A stretch of DNA of 64,000 nucleotides. It comes from Thelephora terrestris. Taxonomy: Eukaryota > Basidiomycota > Agaricomycetes > Thelephorales > Thelephoraceae. How positions within the stretch are numbered: the stretch's first letter is position 1; each line of letters starts with the position of its first letter. The notes beneath the pieces were generated by a model. It had not been told where the DNA came from and did no database searches. It was given only the letters and a program-made list of their open reading frames with translations. The position numbers and the translations under genes are program-made. Location: NCBI GenBank assembly GCA_015956445.1, contig WIUZ02000006.1:2413001-2477000 (forward strand), in the 5' to 3' direction. This document shows positions 12,266-24,512 of the stretch, one piece after another.

Positions 12266-14368
12266 AGCGAGACAGATCCTTGATGAGATTGCAGACGACC
12301 TCGCGAAGGATATTCACGTCAGACAACGGATGGGACAAGCGAGTCCTTCCGTTTGGCCAGGACTCAACAAACTCTGGAAGTCTATTGACGCAAGAAATCC
12401 CGCAAGCCAAGACCTGATTGCAAGTCTTGCAAAGTTCACCCGCAACCTCGTCGCTGCCGTGCCAGACAATCAAACAAAGGCGTTGTATGTCTTTCAGCCC
12501 GTGGAACCCCAATTCTCGGCTAACCTCGTTTGTATAGTGAGAACGAGCCATTGATCAGAGATATCCTATTCGCATACACATCTTACTACACCTCTCAAGA
12601 TGAATCAAGTACTTCACTGCCATCGCCTCTCCTCGGTTCGCTGACACGTTCACAGACTACAGAGCGACCATACTCCTTATTCAGTCTATATCAAACACGG
12701 TGACAGGCAACGAAGCCCTTCTTACCCGATTCTGGGACACCTGGATGAAGGTCCCTGAAAATTTATCAATAATCCTGTGCGTAGAAATCGCACCTGCGAC
12801 CAAGGCTCGGTTTAAAGGGTTGTCAGGCGTTTGTTGGGCTCTCCAGACACGCGCACAATCCTTTCTGCTCTTGTGTTGATCCTGAACTGCGTTCATGGGA
12901 GCGTTGAAAGATCGTATGTCTTGAATCTCGCGCGACACGTTCCGCTGGAATGAATCTATCCCCAAGAGCGCTTTTTTCCACAACCAGGCTGGGTCTCCGG
13001 ATCATCATAACTATCTTAGACCGCATGGTATCCCTACACGATGTAGAGGAACTCAGTGATGGCGGACAAGCCTTCGAGATAGGGTAACACCATGGCTAGA
13101 ACTGCGAAACAAACGCTCACCCGTCTACAGATATAGCATATTTTCGAGGCTCATCGACTTTGGTCTCTTGCCAGATCTATATACCCAGATATCCGTGTAG
13201 GGGGTTGTTTGCCTCCCCATTCAAACGGTCGGCCTGACATTTGCCCATACTAGGGAGAATGAGATAATCACCCCTCACCAAACGGTGCTCTTGAAGCTGT
13301 TGGACTCCCATCTCCAGACGGCGCGTCTTACAGTTGATATGTGCCAGCAACTCTGCCCGATGATCGCTTCCACATTTTTCGATTTGGGGGAGTACAGCAT
13401 CAGCGCTATCGACAAGGCTATACCAAACGTTTCCTCGCCCGCATCTGCCCCGCCATCACTCACCTCTTCCTCAGGTACGAATTCGCCCACTTCACTAATC
13501 CTAACACCTCCGGAGCTATCTTTCTGTCGCAATTATTTAGCTCCAACGCCAACGCCTGAGGTGCAGCCCACCAATGGGGAGCTAGATATGCTTTTACCCA
13601 GCGTTTGCGAGGCATTGGTTCTCATGACGCAGTGCCTCGTTACTTTTGCCCTCACTTCCGAGGACGAAGAATTAGATTTCCCAATCGGTGATAACCCCAA
13701 AGATTTTCTGAATGCTGCGACGGTTGAAGAAGGCGTCGGTATGGCAGAAATTGTCATCAGTGCGTTCCAATGGACACCACGCCCGAACAAGATGTTGACT
13801 ACTCGTCGCAAGGTCTTTTGCAAAGGTTCGAGAGGTTATTGCCTAGAGTGATGTACGGGAGGCCTGTGGATTTATCCACCCTTCCCCTATCCCCAGGGGT
13901 TGGCCACCAAACTCACCCAGCGTCGGCCTCGACCGCTCCTCCAAAGGTCTCATCTACAGATAACGAAGGGTCAGTCAAAGCAGGGTTCGGTTACGTAAAG
14001 AGAGACCTCGTGCGTTTACTGGGGGTATTGTGTGCGGGGGAAAAAGTTGTTCAAGATCGGGTCCGGGTCTGTGGCGGTATACCTGTTGTTATGAATCTGT
14101 GTGTTGTGGATGAAAGGAATCCTTGTGAGTCTCCTGAACCTTTACGTGTACTCTGATCTTCCACCTTCCCGGCGGAAACACCCCCATTGCTGTGCTTCGC
14201 ACCCTTTCATTTGGACCTCGTGGTACTTGCTCAACATTGACACCCTATAATCGTTTTCCAGACCTTCGAGAACATGCGATATTCACTCTCCACAACCTTC
14301 TGGAAGGCAACGCGGAAAACCAAAACCTGATGGACCAGATTCGCCCCCTGCCACGATCACCATCGTAA
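12192..14368 (+). CDS. Ataxin-10 homologue (ARM-repeat, CTR86-like)
   Basis: Ataxin-10 proteins are helical ARM-repeat scaffolds linked to cytokinesis and signalling; the fungal role is poorly defined. The gene is a series of exons with short introns. Recognisable helices include LIRDILFAYTSYYTSQDE, SPDTRTILSALVLILNCVHG and MCQQLCPMIASTFFDLGEY. The C-terminal ataxin-10 domain is diagnostic: GYVKRDLVRLLGVLC, QDRVRVCGGIPVVMNLC and, after one intron, LREHAIFTLHNLLEGNAENQ. The end (DQIRPLPRSPS) is shorter than in some homologues. I chose ATG 12192 (MTSTSAAATPES), which lies at the very start of, or inside, the divergent VMA12-like gene. Confidence 0.85.
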
Positions 14369-14457
14369 TCTATAGACAGGCAACCGACCGCATTCCTCAA
14401 GAGTGTGGAGGCGGTGATCGTAAATGTGTATTACACTGTACATACAAGTAAAAATAA

Positions 14458-16155
14458 TCAATCCTCTTCCTCGTCGAAATCCACCGCAAGCCGACGTCTT
14501 TTTCCACCCGCCTTCCGCACCTGGTGTTCATCGTCCTCGTCTGGCTCCTCGCTTTCCACATCCATCTCCTCCGGTTCGGGATGGTCGTCTTCGATGTCAT
14601 CCTTCCCCCTTTTGCGTTCAGCCTCCTCCTGTTGTTCAATCTTGGCATCAAGTTTATCCAAGTCGTCCTCGTCGCTCTGACCCCTATCAGCAACCTTCCT
14701 CTTGGTTTTCTTCCCCGATTCGGAATCGCCGTCCTCGGATGGAGAATCGGACACGACGAAATCGTCAGTTTGGTATTCGCCTCCCTTCCTAGCATCAGCG
14801 CTTGGTCGAGTCCCACCTTTACGCCCAGTTCGGCGTCCGGGACCGCCATCGAGATCTTGATCCTCGTCCGATTCGCCGCCATACATGTCGTAGGCCACCT
14901 CTTCGTCGTCAGACCAGACCCCATCACCGCCTCGTTTACGCGGGTGAGATTTTCGCTTGGCCCTGGGGTTTCCGAAGCCGTCGTCCTCGGTTTTTTGACG
15001 CTTGGGCCTAGACTTGGAAGTCTGCTTCATCAATTCTAATTTTTCCTTCTCTGGGTCTTGAGTGGGATCTGGGGCCATCCTCAGCCTTGCAACCTTGCTA
15101 TGTTTCTGCCCTACAGCGCGAACCAGCATCCTGTGGGTCTCGCTCTGCATGCCGGTAGGCCGTAGTTGCATGTAACCAGTGACAAGTGCTTCGCTCTGAA
15201 GAATTTCTGCACGTTTGTGTTGGGCAACGAGATAGGTAAGGCCTTGGTTTTTTGTTGGTGACTGCGAGTGCTGTGAGGATTCTACCTGAGATTGGGATGG
15301 TTGGCTTCCGCTCATGATCGGTTGGGAGTTGGCGAGGGATGTATACAGTTGCTGGGAAATGTCAAACAACTCTTTTCCCAGGAGGAGACTGAGCGATCCA
15401 TCAGACCAGCGGATGATGCGACTATTGGATTGGCGTTGCTAAAGTTCGCAATGGAGAACCATAAACGAGCGTGGGAGTGAGGAGACTCACATGGTTCCCG
15501 TCCTCGTCCTTGACCCATCTCCATCGTAGAGTGTTTTCCACTTTGAGCTTTATGCTCATGGAAGATTCACGAGTGTTCTCCGTTACAGCAAATTCTTCAT
15601 CCTCCTGGTCGGGGCCAACGTAAGTGTCAGGATGGAAGGGTTTAGAGTCCACTTTGACAAAGTTTGGCATCTTAATGACCCAATTCTGAAAGGTGTAAGT
15701 GGAAACCCGAGAAGACAGCTGGTAGAGGTGCACACCTGACCGTCTGAACTTCTCGGCGAAGGGACATTTGGAAGCAATGCCGAGGCTTCTGTACGTTGTT
15801 CTAGCAAGGCATGGTCTTCGTCCTGATCTGGTTCTTCTTCCTCCTCAGCATATTCCATTGCCTCCCGATGACGCTGTTCGGCATCAGAAATCGCGTCTGC
15901 CTGCCCACCGTCTGATACCGACGCGTTTCTGTGAGAGAGTTCCCACGCAACCACGATGAATAGGGTGTAATATGGAGTAGAAGGTGGAATGGAATACCGT
16001 TCAACCTGATCTACTACTGCATCCTCGTCGAACAAATCGTCCATCTCCTCGTCTTGGTCAATAGGGGCGGGTGGTCCAGCGTCGTGGGCCAGGTACGGGT
16101 CATTGAGTGAGACATTCTGGGAGAGCTGAGGGCCGAGGGCGTCCGCGAGAGACAT
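14458..16155 (-). CDS. LEO1: LEO1, subunit of the PAF1 transcription elongation complex
   Basis: Leo1 binds RNA polymerase II and nascent RNA within the Paf1 complex and supports H2B ubiquitination and heterochromatin boundaries. The N-terminal exon (MSLADALGPQ) is rich in Asp/Glu. The conserved LEO1 core follows across introns: MPNFVKVDSKPFHPDTY, IKLKVENTLRWRW, then SNAQIVRWSDGSLSL and the GKELFDIS motif at 15.37 kb. The C-terminal half is highly charged, with alternating basic (KRKSHPRKRGG) and acidic blocks ending DFDEEED. ATG 16155 was chosen; the frame stays open 27 codons further but without conserved sequence. It converges with ataxin-10, leaving about 90 bp between stops. Confidence 0.93.
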
Positions 16156-16999
16156 GTGGATGCACGCGGACGCTAGTTTAAGGCTGAGGAAATGCGAATA
16201 CACACGTGACCTCCAAAGCTGAAACTCCCGCCGCAAGGCATCGACTATACATCTCTGTTGGTGATCCCCATCCGCTCACCTGCATGCAGGGTCCACGTCT
16301 ACTGGGCGAGTTACTTCCGCGTTTTCGCATCCGCGAAGCTCATGGCCTAGCCACGCTGGAGGAAGTGGCCAACCTTTCATCGGAGTGCTGACAAATCACC
16401 TCAGATCCAAAAATGGCTGTGCCGCTTGGGCGCACATTCCTGGCTGTGCTCGCTGCCTCTTTGGTATTGTGCTGTGTGTTTGGAAATGCGTCGAAATGGG
16501 TGCGAAGAACAACGGCACGTCCTCGACAAGCCCACAAATTTCTCGCTCGAAGATTTTGGTTGCCGCATAGCTGGGAATTACCTAACGGCTGCGCAATCTA
16601 TCCCTCCCATTACCGGTCTTCGTGTTATCTGCGTCCTCGCAAAGACTGCGAACGGAACCATTTAAAGAGGTGGGTGGCCAGTCGATGAACCAAGGGCATC
16701 TCAACATCAGATCATCCCCGCTGATCGACCTTATGTATTTGCTGCACAAGGGTTCTGCGCCTCATCATATAAGAGTCACACCTAGTCTTGCACGTCAGCC
16801 TCTCTCCGTCGGTCTTCATCGCTTTCCTGCCCTTCTCGCCGGCAGCTTGCGTTGCACAGGTTTCGTCCTAATACACCCCCCAAATCACACTGATTCCCCC
16901 TCCTTTCTTTCCCTTACCACCACCATCCACCCCGAAGATCGCAGCTCCCTTTGACTCTTTGATCTCACCACGGTCAAATCCCCTCATTCAACATCTCTA
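16156..16999. promoter_or_regulatory. Divergent intergenic region between LEO1 and the 17.0 kb gene
   Basis: About 840 bp lie between the two start codons. The part next to the plus-strand gene (about 16,860-16,980) is pyrimidine-rich with CT runs, typical of fungal core promoters and 5' UTRs. No clear TATA box was seen. A 91-codon frame at 16,413 has a hydrophobic start but no other support. Confidence 0.45.
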
Positions 17000-18422
17000 A
17001 TGGCCCCTACCGACGACGTTTATCTGTACGCCACTTTTTACTTTGCACTCATTCCTCATACTCATAATCTCAGGAGCAACATGTTTTTGGCACTTCCCTC
17101 ATCGTCTCAGAACGATTCCGACGCTGGAAACGATTTGGAATCACTCGCAAACATGGACCTGCGTCACCTCGATCTCAATCCTTCCGTGAGTTTCGAAATC
17201 GTGGCGTCGCCACATTCCGTAGATATTCTGTAAATAATACTCGCATCGTTTTTCCCCTTAGCCGCACGAACATCTCCTATACTCCGCGTGGAACTCGCAA
17301 TCTCATTTGTTCCCTCAAATGTCCTACCAGATGTCCCAGCCAACTACACCCATCAATGTTCCCACTCCTCTTAATCAAACCTTGGAATATGACCACATGG
17401 GGATGGGTGATAGCTACTCTCCACTCATGGATTATGGGTCGCAATTCTCCAACGTCTGTCGAAACCTGCCCACAATCCGTCTCGACATACCCTTCCCGCC
17501 AGCGGGCGTATCCCCCGTTCACCTCACTGGTTCTTCTGGAACTTCATCCGCCTTCAACACCCCAAATGACACGTTTCGACACATTTCGCCATTCACCAGC
17601 TCCCCAACTTCGCCGTTGCCTCCGTTGAATGTGAGTCTCAGTTGTCCCCCCTCTCGTTTACTAAGCGCCCCCTATAGGATCTCCAGACAAGTCCAACCAG
17701 TCCGACCAACGTTCAAGTGACTGTCTGGGAACTTGCTCGGGCGTACCCGAATACACGCGGCATGCCTGTTCCGCAGAAGATGTATAAACCGCACACGCAA
17801 AGTGATCGCCGCCGCTATGTCGAAGAGGTTGAATTGGAGCCGCCCATCATGTTCTACCTGCAAAGCCCCTCAGAATGTGGCATCCCCCTCCGCGATGCTC
17901 TCACTGGCAAGTACATCAGGCTTATGGGCAGAGACGATCCGATGTTCAGAGAACGCGGCCCGTCTGTTTCCATCCGATTGAGGGTGAGTTGCCCTACGGT
18001 TGTTTTGCACACGGTGATTGACCTTGTCAATTTTTCAGTGGCCAGGATACGGAAATTGGTCTCGACAGGTATGACGTTTGTTTACTTCCGCGCCTGAGAC
18101 TGTTTCAAGCTACGTTCTAGATCCCAACGAAGGACTTCAGGAGCCCGCCTTGCCCCATCACACGCTCGAAGCTCGCTAAGAACATCGCCAGAACTGTGGA
18201 GAGGTTTATCAAAGTATTTATCCCTTAGAGCGTTGCTTTGTCACTTGATCACCGACATTTACCTTACAGGAGAAGTCTCGGACCGCTATGGACCCTGATG
18301 AAGACCCCAGGTGGAAAGTCGGCCCTGGTCATATCACGATTGACGATCTTGTCCTGGTCGGACTTCAACACGTGTCGAAGGGCTCATGGCAGTGCCACCT
18401 TCGCCTGAATAAATCACTCTAA
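17000..18422 (+). CDS. Conserved fungal protein of unknown function
   Basis: I do not recognise a named domain, but the splice pattern is clean. Exon 1 (MAPTDDVYL) joins at a GTACGC donor to SNMFLALPSSSQND. Later exons begin near 17,262 (PHEHLLYSAWNS), 17,680 (DLQTSPTSPTN), 18,039 (WPGYGNWSRQ), 18,121 (IPTKDFRSPPCPI) and 18,271 (EKSRTAMDPDEDP). The N-terminal half is Ser/Pro/Thr-rich and probably disordered. The C-terminal half (MYKPHTQSDRRRYVEEVEL, then FYLQSPSECGIPL, WPGY, TRSKLAKNIARTVERFI and DDLVLVGLQHVSKGSWQ) looks like a folded module recurrent in mushroom proteomes. The stop is at 18,420-18,422. No signal peptide or membrane segment is visible; a nuclear regulatory role is only a guess. 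Confidence 0.75.
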
Positions 18423-19370
18423 CGGTCACGTAAGACCACTGATGCCACACCTCTCGTAACGTCTTTCTCTTTTTCTTACCTTGTTTTTCTTTCTCTTCTT
18501 TTTTTCTCAGCATCCCCGCCATGTTTTCTTCGCACGATAGTCTTTCGCATACCCCCGCTTGAGGATACCCATATTTATGGGACTTTTCCTGAAGGGGCGG
18601 GTTGTTGGGTGTTATGGCGTTCCTCACTGCCCCGATTTTCCTTTCTCATCACCCTTAGGAGAAATGAAGGGTTCAGTATACATACAACAATCGATTTAAC
18701 GCCTCCTTCTCGCGAAAAAACTCTATTTTCTATTTCTCGTCAACACCCGATCCGAACTCTTGAGAACCTTGGTTTTGGTTTTTCGCTTTCTTGTACATCG
18801 CTTTTTTGGTTCGGCCCACGACCGATAAGATGCCCTTCCGACCCGCTCCCCTCTTCCGTCCGTCCCTTGTTTTTTGCTGTCTGTAGAACCACTCTCAATG
18901 TCTCTATCTCGGTTTCTTAATCTCACCGTCTACTTTCCTCTCTCGTCCACTTTTCCGCCACCTCGTCGTCTCTGCTCCTCCCCTTTTCACATTCAACTCC
19001 ACGACCATGTATCCCAACTGAACTGTCTCTGGCTAGATAAATGCGATTATAAATGAGAGGTCACATTAAGCACACCACCCTGCGCAAAAAGCCCGAGGGC
19101 GCGCTCTCGATGGCAACTTCCGTCATCCGGTAACCCGGCCCACCGATTATCTCGAGTGATCCGTGTGACGAGGGAACCGATCAGTTCATCACCCTTGCTA
19201 GTACACCGACCAACACCATGCACCGTCGTTTTCGGCGAACAAAAGTCAACGAGCGAGTACCGTGTCACGGTAGTTTCTCCGCTTAGCAACGGGCGGAAGT
19301 CTATACCCGTGCGGCTCGGCGAGCTCATCTTGATTGGTCGGTTACGCAAGGACCTTCCACGACAAAGGAT
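18423..19370. other. Intergenic region, pyrimidine-rich
   Basis: This contains the 3' UTR of the upstream gene, with long T/C tracts near 18,470-18,520 and 18,610-18,980, and then upstream sequence of the secreted-protein gene. Several short frames occur but none looks real. Confidence 0.45.
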
Positions 19371-19376
19371 AAAGGA

Positions 19377-19389
19377 GATATATATAAAG
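19377..19389 (+). promoter_or_regulatory. TATA box of the secreted-protein gene
   Basis: A perfect TATATATAAAG-type box lies about 150 bp before the ATG at 19,541. It is followed by a CT-rich leader (about 19,422-19,500). This is the strongest core promoter in the window and fits a highly or conditionally expressed secreted product. Confidence 0.6.
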
Positions 19390-19540
19390 GAGCCCCGACC
19401 CACCTCGGGTCATTCATCAAGTTGTTTCTTTTCCCTCTCGTTTCCTCTATCTCTCATTCTTCTCGGGCAGTGCTCGTCTACTTCTCTCCTTCCAACCTTC
19501 AATCTTGCCTCAACCTTCACCTATCCTAGTTCCACCCGCG

Positions 19541-20733
19541 ATGCTCGGCATTTTCAAGATCTCCATGCTCGCCCTTGCCGTTTCTAGTGCACAGGCTGCA
19601 CCCTTTCACACCAAGCGTATTGCTCAAACGATCTCCGATTCCACCCAGAAGTGGCAAGCTGCCTGTGTACGTGCATCCACAAACCCCCAATGTTGATTTC
19701 ACACTAAATCCGATCGGACTTGATTTTCTACAGCTCACTGCCGGAGGTGGAGACAAGTGCAACCCCCTCTCTGTGACCGCGTTCAGTACCCTTCTGGCCG
19801 CTGCAGGACCATGCGATCAACAGAACGCCGCTGACCAGATGATTGATCTCGCCAAACAGCTCAATAGCAATGCCCAGATGATCGCGCTGGCCCAGGTTTT
19901 CTGTCAGCAACCCCGTAACACGGTTAGTGTAATTCAATCCACTCGCACGCGATTCGTCTTCTGAACGCGTCGATCAGCCAACTTCGCAAAGCGTCCCATA
20001 CTGCCAACAAGCCCCCAAGAACTCGGAGCTGTCGGGACTGTTCCAATGCCAATTCGCTGGTGCAAACACCCAGACCTTCGTCGGAGGTATCCCAGTCGGG
20101 AGCCCAGGAACGATCCCTCTAGGACACTCTTCCCCCTTGAGTCCTCCCGGCTCCTGCCCCGCGAATCCGAACGGCCCGATTCCAGACGGTCAACAACTCG
20201 TTGATATCACTCAGAACCCGGGAGTACCTGGAGGCAATGCCAACACTCCTCCCGCGTCGGGCGGGGTTCCAAGTATGCCAAGTATGTCAATGAGCACAAG
20301 TATCCCTGTCGTCGGCTCGCCGGCCCCGACCCCTGCTGTCAACTCGCCAACCCCGACCCCTACTCCGAGCGTTTCTCCTTCTCAGGGAAATTTCAAGCTC
20401 CAGAACGGACAGGATGCCCAAAAGTTGAACGCTCAGTTCGCCACGCTCACCGCAAACTCCAGCTGCACTGGTCAGTCATCATCTTCCTATATTACCGGCT
20501 ATGCCTGATTCCTTGGTTTCTGTACAGATGGGCAAATTTCATGTGTCACGGGAGAGTTTGCCCAGTGTGTCAACGGAAAGTTCGTCCTCACTCAGTGCAG
20601 TTCGCCCTTGATTTGCGCTGCTTTACCCCTCGTGAACTCGCCTGGAACTTCCGTCACATGTACTACCCAGCAGGATGCTATTACGCGCATTGCCAACACC
20701 GGTGCACAAGGTGGCCTGACGGGATCTGGGTGA
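19541..20733 (+). CDS. Secreted cysteine-containing protein with CBM19-like C-terminus
   Basis: The protein begins with a signal peptide (MLGIFKISMLALAVSSAQA, cleavage near AQA-APF), so it should enter the secretory pathway. Four exons, with acceptors near 19,732, 19,978 and 20,528, give a helical Cys-containing N-terminal half (CNPLSVTAFSTLLAAAGPCD), a flexible Ser/Thr/Pro linker (TPAVNSPTPTPTPSVSPS) and a compact C-terminal module. That module (CTDGQISCVTGEFAQCVNGK followed by CSSPLICAALPLVN) has the Cys spacing and Asn-Gly-Lys-Phe core of CBM19-like chitin-binding modules, and the linker suits such a modular protein. No catalytic domain is visible. A cell-wall or chitin-binding role is inferred. 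The stop is at 20,731-20,733. Confidence 0.82.
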
Positions 20734-23700
20734 AGCGCAAATTGATTCGGTTGGATTTTTTTCCCCTCGTATAGTAGTATTTCATGACCCACGGATCCCT
20801 AACGATTGCCAATAGTACTATATGTGGAAGCCAGTCGCTACATTCCTTTCAATTACACACCAATGCTGTGGGACGTTGGTTGTGATTTAAAGATTGAACT
20901 CCGTGACCGGAGTCAGGTCGATGCTGGTCAATATCGGCTTGAACCATTCGGCCGACGCGGTGGTTGTTGCAAGCCCTTTGTTAGCCTTTGTCCCCCAGGA
21001 CATTGTCATCTGCACAAGCTAACTGGCCATGATACGATCGCCCCCGCAGTAATGGGGACCCCACGTTGGATTCGGCCACGGTCGGGAGATGCACGGTGCT
21101 GCGGGAAACTTCTTTTGTCTCATGACAACTTGACGACTCCCGCCGCCCTTGGCCATTTTATTTCGGAAAGTGACAAAGGGTGCGATGCAAATTTCACACC
21201 GACCGATTAAGATCGGTGACCCCGGGAGAGATGTGGGGAACGATTTGCAATCGAATTTGTTCGGAAGCGGACGAATGTGTCGAGATCGGATCCGATGTGC
21301 AGTCACGCATCCGGCCGCAGTCTGGTGCCCTGTAGCAGTCAATCGTGCGTCTAAGAGTCAAAGAGACGGAATCCACAATCCGCAATCGTTTGATAAAACA
21401 CTACCCCAGGAACGTAGAACGCCGAAACAAGTGGCGCAGTAAAAGTATGACCAATGGCGTGCTCCATGTTTGTCCTAACTTACTTGAAAGTGGCGTTCCG
21501 CAGCGGGAGCGTGAGTCTCGCAAACCGCGCTAAGGGCTCAAATTCAAACCCACGGATTCGAACGCACTAGTTCTTGCGAACCGAGAAGCCGCCTCATCGA
21601 TGCTTCCATTACCCCCAAGCAGAGCTGCGCTGCCCATTCCAGACTTCTCGGAGTTGAGTCGAGGTCAGTGGTGCGTCCAATCTGCCATTCAATCTGCCTG
21701 GATCTGGTGGCTACGCAGCATCGCAAACGAGGGTGCGGCCCCCGATTGGGTGTCTCGCGAGAGATTGTTGGCGGTACGTTACCGTCTGTTCCATCCGCTT
21801 CCGCGATCATCGCAGGGGTCCTCGTTACGATGTGCTGTTGATCATCGATTGTCGATATCAACGGGCCTTGGTCTCATCCGAGAAATGTTATCCCGACATC
21901 CCTCTCACGTCACGTAGTCACCATCTGCTGGTATGTATGAGATCGATGATCGATGTTCAATATTATTGATCGATGTCGATGATCGTCAGACTTGGCCTAC
22001 GAACGTTGAACTGGATCTCGGGTAGGTTATGAACGAGATCATGACTCGCTAGCACTTGTTTCCCTGGTGTATGGTCGTCATTCTTGTGGTGCGACCAACT
22101 CTACGATACCAGTCGTCCCGGGAACAGAGACTTAAAACTCAACACGGTATCCTGGGCGTGGAATAATTGTGCACCTCAGGTGTTCAAACGCCATCTGCTA
22201 CAGTCAGTTGACGTTGAGCTCCATCTCATCAATTGTGTACAAGGCGAAACGCATACCCCTGATGGAAGGATTGTGTGCCTTCCTGACTGGCGGTGTGCGC
22301 TCGCCACCCAAGTTGCACCTGCCGAGTGTGACGGCCATTTGCCATTCGATGGCTCGTTTTTTCGAAATGCCTGCAGCATTCTGTATTTCCGTGTGAGGTT
22401 CTGCGTGACCAGATGCCCAAAAGACATTGCTTTGGAAAACTGAACGCAGAGAAATGTTCCGCTCTGCCCTATTCTTTGGAATTCTCAGAGCAGGTTGCTG
22501 TGAACACATCCCTGTTCCTCTCATAAGGGGAAGACAATTATAGCGCCTTGGGGACTAGGTTCAGATATGGATGTGCACGGAAGGGAAACGAGAAAAACTT
22601 GGCTTTCCAGCAATTCGGGCCTCAAAGGGTTTTGTATGGTATTGATTACACTGTGGGCACAGTCTCATGAACCTGAACTGACCATGCCATACTGATCGAA
22701 TTTCTTATCTGAAGAACCCCGGATTTCTTCCTTTGTGGACGCGGCGTCTCGATGGATGAGTCAGAACGTACCAGACGCCCTCAAGGTGCGAGCTCACCCT
22801 CAGGAGCCACCGCTATATACTACGGTTTTCCAAAGCCACGAACCGTGGAGGGCGCCGGTGATTCCGGAAAGTACTCTGGGGCTTGGAAGAATGCCGAGCA
22901 ATCGAATCAAAAATAGCTGCAAGCTATTGGTAAGCATTATTGGTTTACTCGAGCTGGCTCGGACTTCTTCAGGCTCACCTTTCATAACCATCCACGTGCT
23001 GCCAGTCCTACTCGGTAGAAGTGCCACATGACAACGTTGCTACTGATCGAGTCATTCATGCGAGTTGCAGACCGACTGGGACCAGTTTCCCGTTCCGCGC
23101 TGGAATCGTGTCACTTCCTTTGTTCGGCGAAAACAGTCGACCCTTTCTAGTCCCGTCGTTAACGCAAGTTTCCTAAACGCACCGATTCTGGAACATGTTC
23201 CTGTGTCGATGCCATTCATGCGATAGATGAGACGACATACTGCCGAGGGTTCCCACCTTGAAGCTCCTTATGGAATCGACCCACTAGCTGGTGGGTTTTA
23301 GTCGAGCTTAGCGCAATCTGGGTGATCGGGAAAGTTTGCCCCATAACGGGCTCCTCAATGGTGTGTGGATCAACTGTCTGACCGTTACATACCAGTACCC
23401 TTTGAAACCATTTCTGTATTAGTCTCATTGGGTAAGCCCTTGTACGGATGCACTTGTGGTGCGGAGTTCCTGCGAGAATGGAATGGATGATACCCAGCGT
23501 GCCTCGTGTTTATTCGTCCTCAATGAAGGAAGTTGAGAGCAAAAAATATCCGGGGTGGACAAATTTACGTACTTTTTATGGAAGAGTGTTCGTATAGTGG
23601 ATGCGTCTGCCTTGCACGCGACATGGACGATCAGGTGATGCAACCCACCGACGACGGCATCCGTGTTTCAAGGATCCGACACGGGTGAGACCCTGGAATA

Positions 23701-24512
23701 CGTTCAGCCCCAATCTGCTGGTAATTCACCAGGCTCAGTCGTGCACCTAAAGGGGCTTGAGCTTGAGGATGAATCGATAAATGCCCGGGCCGGGATCAGT
23801 TACATAACGGGAAATACCTTTTGCATTTCATCCTGGAGTGTTTCGAGCCTAGGTCGAGGGTCGTGTGGTCGTGTGAAACGTGGGAGAGGGGGGGCCAGAT
23901 TCGGCCCATCTCTGGGTTCAGGAGAGCGAATGTGAGTCCCCGTCGGTGGATATGGAGATCAGAGATAATCTCCTCTCGCCGGAGATATGAGGCATTTAGA
24001 CCCTCCGCAGAAATTTCAAGTGGACTCCTGCAAGAGAGATCGCTTGGAGATTCAGTGCGCCGAATGGGGGCCAACCGACTGATCGGAGCGCTCGACCAAT
24101 GTATGCTTAGGGTGAGAGAAAAAAATGATTGAAAATTCGATCTCGTACTTTCTTCAAACTCTTTTCCGGACCAACTTCGTCCTCACGCGAAGTTAGCCCT
24201 CGCAAAAAACCGAATCTCGCAGCCTACGTCGCCAGCAGATGTCCTTTACGCCGTTATCAAAATGTATCCATCAAAGCACCAGAGAAAAAGTGAGTTACAC
24301 CACCGCCCAATCCTGTTAGGTCCCACACGTAGACCTCGTGTGCCCCCTGCCGACCCCGCTCAAGGGAGGGGGAGAGATTAGAGATCATAAGATGGCGATT
24401 ATCCCATTCCCAATCTTTTCGTTTCCCTCCCTTTCCTCCGTCCTCGTCCTCATTAACCCTCTCATTCATTCCCTGCATTCCCTTAGGCCTCCAGAATCAC
24501 AAAGCTCCCTCA
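20734..24512. other. Anonymous 3.8 kb stretch without a recognisable gene
   Basis: Only scattered frames of up to about 130 codons occur on both strands, with no familiar motif and no assembled exon chain. Around 21,930-21,990 there is a short run of GATCGATG-type repeats. A T-loop-like decamer at 21,555 does not belong to a tRNA. The last 150 bp (24,370-24,500) is CT-rich and is probably the promoter and leader of the AT-hook gene. Confidence 0.4.

Noticed and set aside
14524-15039. 171-codon plus-strand frame inside LEO1, rich in hydrophobic residues
   Set aside because: It is the antisense of the acidic and basic repeats of LEO1; Asp/Glu codons read backwards give Val/Leu/Ile/Phe.
16413-16688. 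91-codon plus-strand frame starting MAVPLGRTFLAVLAASLVLC with a signal-like start
   Set aside because: No conserved motif follows, splice signals are lacking, and overlapping frames in all three phases of the region are open for similar lengths; judged chance.
21540-21620. T-loop-like decamer GTTCGAATCC on the minus strand, possible tRNA
   Set aside because: The preceding 70 nt cannot be folded by eye into D and anticodon arms and no A-box-like sequence is present.
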